Source of the DNA: Syngnathus acus
Taxonomy: Eukaryota > Chordata > Actinopteri > Syngnathiformes > Syngnathidae
Assembly (NCBI RefSeq): GCF_901709675.1
Contig: NC_051095.1
Coordinates: forward strand, 17,346,456-17,410,455
Direction: 5' to 3'
Length of the DNA: 64,000 nucleotides
Shown here: positions 53,924 through 64,000 of the stretch, in pieces
Numbering within the stretch: position 1 is the first letter of the stretch
Layout: each line of letters begins with the position of its first letter
Translations under genes and position numbers: made by a program
Notes under the pieces: model-generated
Told to the model about the DNA's origin: nothing
Seen by the model: only the letters and a program-made list of their open reading frames with translations
Database searches by the model: none

Positions 53924-55832
53924 AATAGCTACCGGTAGTTTTATCATGGGGTCCTTAAGTGGCTCTCCAGAGGGCCATTTTAGCATTTCGGCAGTGTTAT
54001 TTGAATTCCCGGAATTTATTTCACAGTATAAAGTGAAACTAATTTTCCAGGAGATGGTCTTCTCTAGTGAGCATAATGAGCATCTTTCCAGATGACATAT
54101 AATATTGTCCTTAAATTGAAATAATATTAATCTTGGCATTTGGACTGCTTCAACAACACTTTTTCAGCCTGTCACTCAAACTGCAGGGTGTGACAACAGC
54201 TACCACATGTGTTAGTAATCGCTGCTCATGCTAAATACCTCTGCGTTTAAACATTGCTCCCAAAAGATCCAAAGTCTTTCCCAAGAGAAAAGTGCAGCGC
54301 AGGGATAAGAAGTGCTTTGATTCTTAAAAACATTTGTTCCGTTCAAATATTTTTAAACTTTTCACTTTCAAAGCCCTAAGTGCAGAAATAAATATGCCCC
54401 ATCCCCCAGAAGCAGTGCTGAGTGCTTCACATTGTCACAGCGTAGTCATTGTGTGCATGCCGTTGAGTCACACACAGCCTTTAACTTGACGCATGCACAT
54501 AGATCGACTTCTCTCTTAGCTCTGCTTCATCCAGAGAGTTTTGACACAACCAGCTAACCAAAATTGGAAAAATGTCAGGAAACTGGACAATGAGTACTTG
54601 TAATAGACACAGTTAGTTGGTTATTTGGGTTTAAACCTGAATAAAACAACAACACAAAAAAACCCAACAGGAGTCTTCCTTCTCCTTCTTTGCTCAATCC
54701 TTTATGGGCTTGGATCGTTCTGAACTGGATTGTGTGTACAGATCACAGCCTGAAAACACCCATGCAGGAACTCGCACTGGGGGGTCTGAATTGTGTGCTG
54801 CAGAGGATATTGTCTCCTGCCATCCATGATCGGCTAATATGTCAACACAAGAGATGAAGCGCTGAAGCTGCAGTCAGTCGCATCAAGCTATTGCCGAAGA
54901 ATAATCTGACTCTAGTGGCTTGCAGGTGTGCGGCATAGACAAAGAGCTAATATGACGCCCTTATGACATTCAAAAAAGAGTCGGCCTGTGGATGGGTTGT
55001 GGTGCACATCAGCAAATTTTGAAGATGAGACAGTGTCTTAAGGTTTGGGATTTAGTGATTGAAATCAGCTGAATTGCATAATATGTTTTAGCGGCACAAG
55101 GCAGTTTGCCTGATGCAGCAGCCTAGAGGGATGTCCAGCCAAGCTGGCATGAAACAGATCTATGGTAGGTTATGGGCCTGACCCTTTATCTCTATTTACC
55201 TTGGCTATAAAAAAGATATGTTCAACTGACTATTAATATTAAAATAAAAATAACACAACAGAAAGATGTGATTACCTTTTTTTTCATTTGGAAAAAAAGG
55301 AGAAAATTAGTCACAGTCCTCGGCAATATTAGATAGCACACGGCAAACAAAGGACTGACAATATTAAAGTCGGTGCATTTCATCTTTACAGATGCTTCGT
55401 CTGCTGTGGAGCCAGTTTGTGTTGTGAAATGACTATGAATCCAAAATGAGGAATTGGGTAAACATAAATTGCTTAATAACACGTAAAGTCAGCGCCACAT
55501 AATTGATAAATAAGTCAACTAATCCAATAAGTCCCAACCCCATAGTAATTGCATCTCTCTATGGCACATGCTGTTATCCTATGCCTTCATTAGAATAAAT
55601 TTCTTGGCAGGGAGGTGCGTTTCTGAGGTTTGGCACTTGTTTTTAAATGTTTACGATGACCCTGCAATTAACAGTGTTGTGGTAAACGGGTTCAAAAGTC
55701 CCTGTTAGCTAGAAAATCAATTTTCTTATATTTCAGTTAATAAAGTGCACCAATATACAGTCATATCTACACATTCATTGATTAAAACACAAGAGTTTGC
55801 CATGACTTCACATAAGTTTTAAAAATGGAACA

Positions 55833-56806
55833 AAGTCAAGTCAAGTCAAGTCAAGTTTATTTGTATAGCCCTAAATCACAAGCAGTCTCAAAGGGCTTCA
55901 CATAGACAAAAATTGACAATTATTCTCAAAGCATCCCCTGATCTTAAGCTCCCAAAAGGGCAAGGAAAAACTCAAAAACCCCTGCCCGGGGAAAATGAGA
56001 AACCTTGAGAAGGGACCACAGATGGAAGGATCCCCCTTTCAGGATCACCAGGTTGTAATGGATGCAGAGAGGGCACAAATAATACATAATATGAAAATCA
56101 AAAAAGTGGATGTCCAAGTCAGAGTGAAGGGCTGCCGGAGGAGCCCTCTACTATCCTGGCAGTGGAGGTTGAGCTGCAGTTCCCCCAACCTGAATTGGCC
56201 CACGAGAATCCAGATAGCCGCTGTCAGCTTGGGTGCCACCTAACCACCTCCCCGGCCGGGGAGGGGGGGGGGGGGGAGAGAAAACAAAACAAACTCCGGC
56301 CGAATCGGCCACTACAAGTTAGTTAAAGGCCATGTCATAGAAATGTGTCTTTAAACGTGTCTTAAATGTTTCTACTGAGGTAGCAGTCATAATATCCATT
56401 GGGAGGGCATTCCAAAGCTCTGGAGCCCGGATAGAAAATGCTCTAGACCCTGCAGACACTTTCTTGGCCCTCGGTGTCGCTAAAAGGGTAGCGTTTTGCG
56501 AACGAAGGTTACGAGACGGAACATAAGGAACAACTAGGTCGACGAGATACGAAGGCGCTAAGCCATGCAGTGATTTATAGGTTAATAGAAGAACCTTGAA
56601 GTCACATCTTAAATGGACCGGGAGCCAATGTAAGTTGGCTAATATTGGGGTAATGTGATCAAATTTTCTTGTCCGTGAGAGCAGCCTTGCAGCAGCATTT
56701 TGTACTAACTGTAGACTTTTGATGCGGGACTTAGGAAGACCAGAGAATAGTACATTACAGTAGTCCAGGCGCGACGTGACGAACAAAGAGGGGGCTTGCC
56801 CCAACA
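55833..56806 (-). mobile_element. 5'-truncated L2-like LINE
   Basis: A minus-strand frame (56807-56319) gives SRLDYCNVLFSGLPKSRIKS, LQLVQNAAARLLSRTRKFDH, ITPILANLHWLPVHLRCDFK, VLLLTYKSLHGLAPSYLVDL and WNALPMDIMTATSVETFKTR. This is the C-terminal part of an L2/CR1-group reverse transcriptase, intact to its stop at 56319. The 3' UTR follows towards lower coordinates and ends at a TCAAG pentamer repeat (55838-55857 on the plus strand), the simple-sequence tail usual for this group. It is broken at the 5' side near 56800. Confidence 0.85.
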
Positions 56807-57289
56807 TTTAAGGGGAGGTCATTCCAGAGGGAAGGACCGGAAACAGAAAAGACGCCATTAGATGAAGCACTGCATTATGTACCCTCAATGTAAAATCACT
56901 TTTGCTTTCTCCCTTTGAGTAACTTTGTTGACACAAAGCCAGTGTTGCTTGGATGTGCTTGCAAAGGGATGTCCTCTTGAATCACAGCGTCTCCAAGTGT
57001 GTTTGCTCTTGCGGCAGACTTAAATGCTCTTGTGAGTTTGATGCTAGCAAGCATCTCTCTGGTTTCCCTCCCAGATGTAATAAAGTTGCATAGAAGTCTA
57101 ACAGGCATTCAGTGAGAATGCGTGTGGTTGCACGTTGCCTAAGGCCCATGCGGGGGCAGCAGGATCTGCTTAGCCCGATTGCTGTATCGTTATTGCCACC
57201 GAGACCCCACATTCCCTTCCCCACCCACTCCCATACGCACATTCAGAATTACAACAGCAGGCCTAAGCAGAAGCCTGAATTGAGGTAAA

Positions 57290-58598
57290 TACCGTAATTT
57301 TCGGACTATAAATCGCGTTTTTTTCATAGTTTGGGTGGGGGGGGCGACTTATGTTTTTTTTCCAAAATTAAAAAAAAAAAAAAAAAGTGAAACCGCGATA
57401 AACGAACCGCGATGTAGCAAGGGATTACTGTAATTTGAATTTCAAGTGACGTCAGCAGCGTGACGCGGCGTGGCGCGGCGGTTGTTTACAAAAAGGACAA
57501 AGATTGATCACGGGATGACGAAGGGCCCCACGTACTACCGGCATCATTAGCGGCTTTGTTTCTAAGTGACACGGAGGACGAAGAGTTTGAAGGATTTAAG
57601 GATTTGGAGTGACACAGAAGGTTTGAAAAACTATTATGGCTTTTACGCACGCCCGGTCCTACTCTACGGAGCTCTCTTTCACCTCCGTGGATAGAAGTCG
57701 GGGGCCGGCGCTCGGCCGGGTGGCTGTCCGGGGACGGTGGATGGGGCTCGGATATGGCTTTTACTCACGCCCGGTCCTACTCTACGGAGCTCTTTCACCT
57801 CCGTGGATGGAAGTCGAGGGCCGGCGCTCGGCCGGGTGGCTGTCCGGGGACGGTGGATGGGGCTCGGTCATGGCTTTTACGCACGCCCGGTCCTATTCTA
57901 TGGCTCTCTCTTCCACCTCCGTGGCTGGAAGTCCACGCCACCACACGCCTGGAAGTTTGTTTTGTTAAATAAAGAGCCGTTTACCAAACCCATGTCTTTC
58001 CTTGTACTTTGTTAATGCTACAATCTAGTTATATACTAGATCTGTGGAATAACGACAAGGCTGACGTCAGGGCGCACGCGCGGCGTTGTTGACAAAGGAC
58101 GAGGAATTTGATCGATGGATTTAATGATTTAGAGTGCACAGATGGTTTGATAATATTATTGCTTATATAATAGTTATTTGATATCTAATTTATATATCGT
58201 TATATGGGCCTGTGGAATATTTTGAAGTGCAAGCGCCGTCAGCGGCGCGCACCCATTGTTGACAAAGGACGATCGATGGATTTAATGAATTGGAGTGACA
58301 CAGATGGTTTTATAAACGTGTTATTTATGTAATAGTTTTTTTTAATAACTCTGAATGTTACGTCAGGGCCGTTCTCAGCTCTTTGTTTGTGTTTATGTTA
58401 CGTTAGCATACCTATCGTTTAGCCTTTTGTTGCTCGTTCATGTCTGTTCTTGGTGTTGGATTTTGTCGAATAAATTGCCCCCCAAAATGCGACTTATACT
58501 CCGGAGCGACTTATATATGTTTTCTTTCACTTTTTTGGGCATTTTATGGCTGATGCGACTCGTACTCCGGAGCGACTTTTAGTCCGAAAATTACGGTA
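57290..58598. mobile_element. TACCGTAATTTTCGG-ended element, copy B
   Basis: It has the same ends as copy A (TACCGTAATTTTCGGACTAT at 57290; TTTTAGTCCGAAAATTACGG then TA at 58598). The interior carries three copies of the 116-118-bp unit, starting at 57640, 57758 and 57874. It also has an extra stretch of about 230 bp (around 58140-58330) not seen in copy A. Frames across the unit (GPALGRVAVRGRWMG) are open only because the period allows it, and are not a recognised protein. Confidence 0.82.
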
Positions 58599-58619
58599 CA
58601 TTATACCTCACACAACGAA

Positions 58620-58694
58620 CACACACACACGCACGCATGCACACACACACACACACACACGCACGCACGCACGCACACACACACACACACACAC
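58620..58694. repeat. CA/CG microsatellite
   Basis: ACACACACACGCACGCATGC then long CA and GCAC runs, abutting the end of copy B. Confidence 0.95.
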
Positions 58695-60437
58695 TCATCA
58701 TCTCGGTTCATCATATAGTTTGTTGGCTATCATCTCGGTTCATCATATAGTTTGTTGGCTATAAGATGCCACTAGTTAGCAGCAAAGCACTACATTTGTC
58801 TAAATGAAGCTCCTCAATTAATTTCAACATAGTTCCTTGGCACCGAGATGCCCCAACATGAAGGCATAGCAATACTTTAGACTAAGCACAAGAGCAAATA
58901 TAAGTTTCTTTCAACTTCTACTGCACCGTTCCTTGTCTTAGGTATTTTTCTCCTCTTTTCTGAAATGAAGGATGAGACAACATTCGATTGATTTTATTTT
59001 GTATTTTGTAGTCTACATCTGCTAAACTGATTACATTTAGCAGCCACTTATAGTGTCAGGTCACGCCCATGTGAACACTGATGATTCGCTAATGTTGTGT
59101 GTAATCGCCTCCTCTGTTTTGGCCACACTGCAGAGACGAGAAGACATTAGCAGTGCTTACTACATTAGCTGCAGCTGCAAGTGCAACGCATTCTCGTCCC
59201 AAGACAGCAGATAATTCGATTCTCATACCGTGATCGCTGATGCGAGATAACGTACCAATTTTTGTTTTGGTTCCATTGTTCGTCGTAACTACTAGCACAA
59301 TAATACAACAAGTGCTTAACTGGTGGGGTCTTGCCACAGACTGTGATTGAAGGGGACATATTATTGAAAATTGACTTGTAAGTGGTTAGCACATTTGCAT
59401 CACAGCTCTAAGGGTGGGGGTGGGGGGGGAGAATCCAAGCTTTCCCTTGCTAAATTGGCATATCCTGCTTGTGTGGATGTTCTCTAAGTATTTACTCCCA
59501 CATGCCAAAAAACGTGTTCTTCGGGTTCACTGAAAAATACAAGGTCTCAACCTATTAAATTCTTCCCTGTGGGCTTTTAATAACCATAGACGACCAATTA
59601 CAAAATGATAGCCTGCCCTGCTGTGTCTTGTACAAATGCAAAAGGGCCAAAAGGTCACAATAGAATGATGATTGGTAATTGCGGATGTCTGCAAAAGCTG
59701 CATCCATTTTCCAGATGAAAATGTTCATAATTGTTTGTTTCTGATGGCAAGGGTATTAATCATGCACGGTTGATGGCCTTGGATCTTTTGACCCTCATAT
59801 TTGATGTGTTTCTGTACTGATCCAACTGTCTCCATCTCCTTCCCCAACTCTACTTGCCTCACATTTTACCTGGAAGGCTTCTTCGCTCTCCCTCTGCTCA
59901 GCTCATCCAACGCATCATTCACTTTGTGTTCACTGCAGATGAAACACAAGAAATGTACATAAAAATGGACATAATGAGTTTTTCTGTGCCATGTATTGGT
60001 CTCTTAACTGATATGACCTTATTAATTGTATGACTTCACGTCACTTAGGTGCCTTGATTGCCATGTTGATGTATGTCAGATAGAGAGCTAACAAGTACTT
60101 TGCTTCTTTTTGTTTGTAAATATACCATATGTACTGTATATATGATACAAAATATAAAGTCTTACTCAATGTCCAACTCTGGACGCCGATGGCTGCTTGT
60201 TTCAGATGTTTTCCTCCTCGAACATAATCGATTCAAATGATCAGCTCTGAAGAAACCCGATGACGAGATGATTATTTGAATTAGGTATGTTGGAGAAGAG
60301 AAACATCTAAAATATGCAATACAGCTCACCTCAAGGACTGCGTCTGGTCATCACTGGTGTATAGAAATTAGTTTTCTGGAATTTATTTTACTTCAGAAAG
60401 ATCAATAAAATATAAATCCTAAAGCGGTACAGATAAT

Positions 60438-60480
60438 AGATGGATGGATGGATGGATGGATGGATGGATGGATGGATCGA
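60438..60480. repeat. GGAT tetranucleotide repeat
   Basis: GATGGATGGATGGATGGATG preceded by AAAGCGGTACAGATAATA, the same join of repeat tail and GGAT run as at the window start. Confidence 0.95.
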
Positions 60481-60939
60481 TGAATCGATGATTTTTCTGC
60501 CAATTACTGTAATTTCTGGTTCAGACTTAACAGAGACAAACAAACAAAGATACATTTCTTTCCTAGTCCCAAACATGTTTTGGTTTGGAGACATGTCATT
60601 GTATGATAAATTAACATTCGCAGTGAATCAGACATCGACTGCCACATCCTCAGAGATTAAAGCGTGCGATCAAGAGAACACTGGATTTCATGCATCACTG
60701 AAACAAAAATATCACATGCTGTTTGAGGCAAAGGTGAGAGAATGTGTGTTTCACAAAAAATAAATACAAATAAAACGCACACACGGGAACACATAGGAGC
60801 CCCCATGCAAAGAGCTTTGGACCACGTGTTGACATGAGTGGCTTGAAGCTCTTTTACTTTATTTTTGTTGTCTAACGTATCACAAGCAGGACATCAAAAA
60901 GCCTCAAAACCTATTCATAGTTCACGCATGCACGGTTAC

Positions 60940-60948
60940 ACACACACA

Positions 60949-61008
<60 letters not shown>
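60940..61008. repeat. CA/GCAC microsatellite
   Basis: ACACACACACGCACGCACGC then pure CA to 61007. Confidence 0.95.
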
Positions 61009-61384
61009 GTTAACCATGTATTATTGGAAGGTAATTAGTTTCTTCAGAGTGTCCAGCACTCATTTCCATCCTCATCCTGTTAAGCACATGCCTGATCAAA
61101 GAACCTCCCATAGGCTTTGGCTCCTTGTGTTCCTGGAGCCATGAGATATGGAGTTAGACTGGCTAATTCTCAATCATTGTGGCTATTTGAGGCCGAACAC
61201 GTGTGACTGCTCAACTCGTTTTCATTCGTCCAAGAACAAAGACCGTCACATTTTCGTCACGTCATCACATTTTGATGACCAAAAATGTCTGCAATTGTTC
61301 AGTCTAAGCTTGAGCAATATAAGCAGGTTTCTCAAGGGGATGAGAAGAAACCGTACACATTTAAGAGCTCTCATCCACGCATAC

Positions 61385-61660
61385 ATTTTCTATAGCACAA
61401 ATTAGGAATGAGTTGAAGCCTATCTGGACTATATTGGTTTTGGGCGAGTTAGGCAGGAGACTCGTTGCTAGCCAGTCAAAGAAAACGTATAGACTAACAA
61501 CCGTTCACTTTCACACAGATGGGCAATTTTAGAGGGATGGAGAAAAAAACCTATCAAGTGATTTGAACCACAGAAATTCCCTCCTGCAGACAACCTTCCA
61601 CTCTGATCGTTCCTGCCCATGTGTGGACGCCAACCCCTGCAACGCTGTGCCGCTGCCCAG
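61385..61660 (+). repeat. Degenerate dispersed fish repeat
   Basis: ATGAGTTGAAGCCTATCTGG, GGGCGAGTTAGGCAGGAGAC, TTGCTAGCCAGTCAAAGAAA and CAACCGTTCACTTTCACACA, GATGGGCAATTTTAGAG: a diverged copy of the family at 27715 and 49945. Confidence 0.55.
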
Positions 61661-64000
61661 CGGGCTTGTTTTATAGTATAATAAGGATGATAATAACAAT
61701 GCATTCATTGAATTGATCTTTATAATGGTTCAGAGGGTTTGCTGGATGCTTTTGACATATTTATAAATGAAATACGATGACATCCACCAGTCTGCAGCGG
61801 AGCGCAGAATCTGTCTGCCTGCACCTTGATCGAACTCATCGAAATCGCATTAGACCACCTGCGCCACTGCTTACGGCTGCTTTGAGCTGGTGTTAGGTCT
61901 AGTGTACTGTCAGTTACCAAATTGTCAGGTGTTCTCGGAGCAGGTAAATAAAACACCCTCGCTCTGTCCAGCCTGTCGCAATGTGGTCTGCCAATTTCCC
62001 AAACACACTAAATGAGGGTTTGCAATGGCACAAAATTCAATATACGTCAGTTTTTAGACCAATCACAGTATTTCCGTCATATAAGCCACCCCCCCTTGAA
62101 TCCTCCTCTAGGTCATTTAAAATGTTCTTGATCTTATCTGGACCTCAGTCACGGTGCATCACATTGAGCTGTTATGAAATCTTCACAAAACATCTAAAGT
62201 CATGAATGTTTTACCACCAACTGTGTTGCTGTCACATGTGCCTTCGTGAATGCACTCTTGGCTTTGTACAAAGCAAACCTCTCCTTCTAAAAGCCTATGC
62301 CGCTGTGTTCTTTGATGTAATATTTGGACACCCACTTAACAGAGGGCAAGGTTATAATTAACTTCTTTTACATTGTTTTATCACTACTCATATACTTTGT
62401 GGCAGAGGGAGTAATGAGAATTAAAGTTCCAGCGTAAAAAAAAATATATAGCTTAACTTATTTTTCAACAGTGAACACAAGGTCCAATTAATTGACTGAT
62501 TATAATTGCTCTGCTTTGCCCACACCCAATTAGAGGCTTAGGCAAGGTTGTGGGTGCACCGAATGCTTAAAAGCGGGTACCAGGCATTGAGATTGCACGT
62601 CTCAGGAGGGTGACTGTTTCATTACTCCGGAAGCCTCAGCTCGCCTGTGCAGTGACCCCAGGAAACTTTTGCAAAGCCATTTTACTATGTGCCAATTCAG
62701 AAATAGAAAAAAAATCTCCCATGTCTTTTAGGTCAAATCAAATGTTAATTAATAACACACCATAAAAAAATAGCGACATTTATTAAGTAAAACAATGGAA
62801 AAATGTTCTTCATCCTGGTCTTATGTGTTATTGACTTTGGGGTTAGGGTCGGGTGGGCAGTCAAAACAATCATGATAGATTCTGGTGTGTAAAGTCTGCC
62901 TATGTGTGGCAAAGTAAGAGTTCCGAGGCGGTTGACTGTCTGGGTTCCATTGTATTGGGGATGGAAAAGACAGAAACGGGCACTTGACAAAACAAGTCTC
63001 CTCCATTCAATTGTTGTGGGATTGTGCAATCAGAGCTGAGGTGAGGTTGCTTGCTGCTACATTTCACATGTCTCACATATATACTGTGCGCATTTCAACA
63101 GTACATTCAATTAAATTGAGCAATTTGGAAATCATCATTCGCGTAAAAAAGAAAATCAGTACAAAGTGCAGACCAGAAAACCAAAATTGAAATACATAAT
63201 TTCATTTATCAGTGTTCATTTTTTTTCTAATTAGGTATGATGCAGGTAAGGCTTTGCCTCCCCTCCCTCCCCTGATCACATGTCCCTGGTGAAGGAGGTT
63301 TACCCCCTCCCCATACACCCCCACAAGGCTGTGACATTCTTGTACAACGTTGATTCGAAATACTTGTTTTCTCAGCTTCCCCTCTGTCTTACACCTTCAT
63401 TTTTCGTGCTGCTCTCCAGATTGACGCGTCAGTAAGGTAACCTTTCAAATAAGTCAGCGCCGTTATTTCCCTGGACAGGTCAGAAGAGTGGAGAAACACA
63501 AGCCAAAAGCCAGATGCGCACACAACAATGCAGCCTTTGATGTAGGATGTCTACATTCTGTCATCACGTGTAATCCCCAGGGCAATAAAGGTACACAACT
63601 TCCTTATGACTTTCAGAGTTTAATGTCATAAAGAAGTTGTCTAAAGTTTAGACAGTGCAGGCCTCAGTAGACTCATCTTTATGTGCATGTGCTTTTTTTA
63701 TCAATAGCTATTTATAGCATTGTTGGTTAACAGCGAAAATCCATAAGGGGTTTAAAGATGATACAAATACAGATATGAATAAGGGTTTAAAAACGCCTCA
63801 CATAGTGCTTTTGAAGCCCTGCAAGAAAATATCATTTGAAAGCAGCATGTTTTATTTATTCTTCTGTGAATAGCAGTGTAGCTTCTTGCGTGTACATGGG
63901 TGTTGTGCTCCAGTTGTCCTTTAAGTGAAGCACATTGACCTCCGTATATAACATCCCGTGGTTAGTGCAGAAAAGGAAGTACAGGTTGGTGTAGTGGGGA

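Larger units (their letters stand above)
58700..64000. other. No gene recognised to the end of the window
   Basis: AT-rich sequence. A short direct duplication (CATCTCGGTTCATCATATAG twice at about 58698 and 58731), microsatellites and a degenerate dispersed repeat are seen. Open frames have no domain. If the candidate exon at 50928 is real, this belongs to its long first intron. Confidence 0.5.

Noticed and set aside
57636-58015. Three overlapping plus frames with repeated GPALGRVAVRGRW
   Set aside because: They arise from the 116-118-bp repeat inside a transposable element. The repeat period moves the same peptide between frames, so no single protein is conserved.

Overview
This is a nuclear genomic window from a ray-finned (teleost) fish. 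The evidence is compact vertebrate-style genes split by GT-AG introns, very abundant microsatellites, and repeats of kinds typical of teleosts: hAT and Tc1 fragments, tRNA-derived SINEs, L2-like LINE tails and palindromic MITEs. The species cannot be fixed from the sequence. There is no prokaryotic or viral gene organisation.

Layout. (1) 58-1460, plus strand: the last three coding exons of an ANKRD13-family gene, carrying ubiquitin-interacting motifs. (2) 2831-6827, minus strand: a complete nine-exon STAP-family adaptor gene (PH domain, proline-rich linker, SH2), convergent with ANKRD13. (3) 9469-17152, plus strand: a complete twelve-exon RNF38/RNF44-type RING-H2 ubiquitin ligase gene, divergent from STAP across about 2.6 kb that includes a GC-richer promoter area. 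(4) 17.2-23.0 kb: intergenic DNA with a dense microsatellite cluster. (5) 23082-40182, plus strand: a complete six-exon neuronal nicotinic acetylcholine receptor beta-type subunit gene. Its 12.7 kb first intron holds a nest of transposons inside transposons (about 28.0-31.6 kb). (6) 40.2-50.9 kb: intergenic DNA with a Tc1 fossil, a tRNA-derived SINE and LINE debris. (7) 50928-50985: a candidate signal-peptide first exon of a further plus-strand gene. The rest of the window, to 64 kb, would be its first intron or intergenic DNA. It contains two copies of a roughly 1.0-1.3 kb element with TACCGTAATTTTCGG termini and a 5'-truncated L2-like LINE.

The gene models were assembled by hand. Every splice junction listed keeps GT-AG and a consistent codon phase: the STAP model gives 326 aa, the RNF model 636 aa and the receptor model 498 aa. 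The four gene families do not form one pathway. ANKRD13 and RNF38/44 both relate to ubiquitin signalling, STAP to tyrosine-kinase signalling, and the receptor to cholinergic transmission. The second signal-peptide exon lies downstream of the beta subunit on the same strand and has the same intron phase, which raises the possibility of a receptor gene cluster; this is unproven. I found no undescribed multi-gene system. The most unusual material is the nested, tandemly amplified palindromic MITE array in the receptor intron and a few unusual residues in the receptor.
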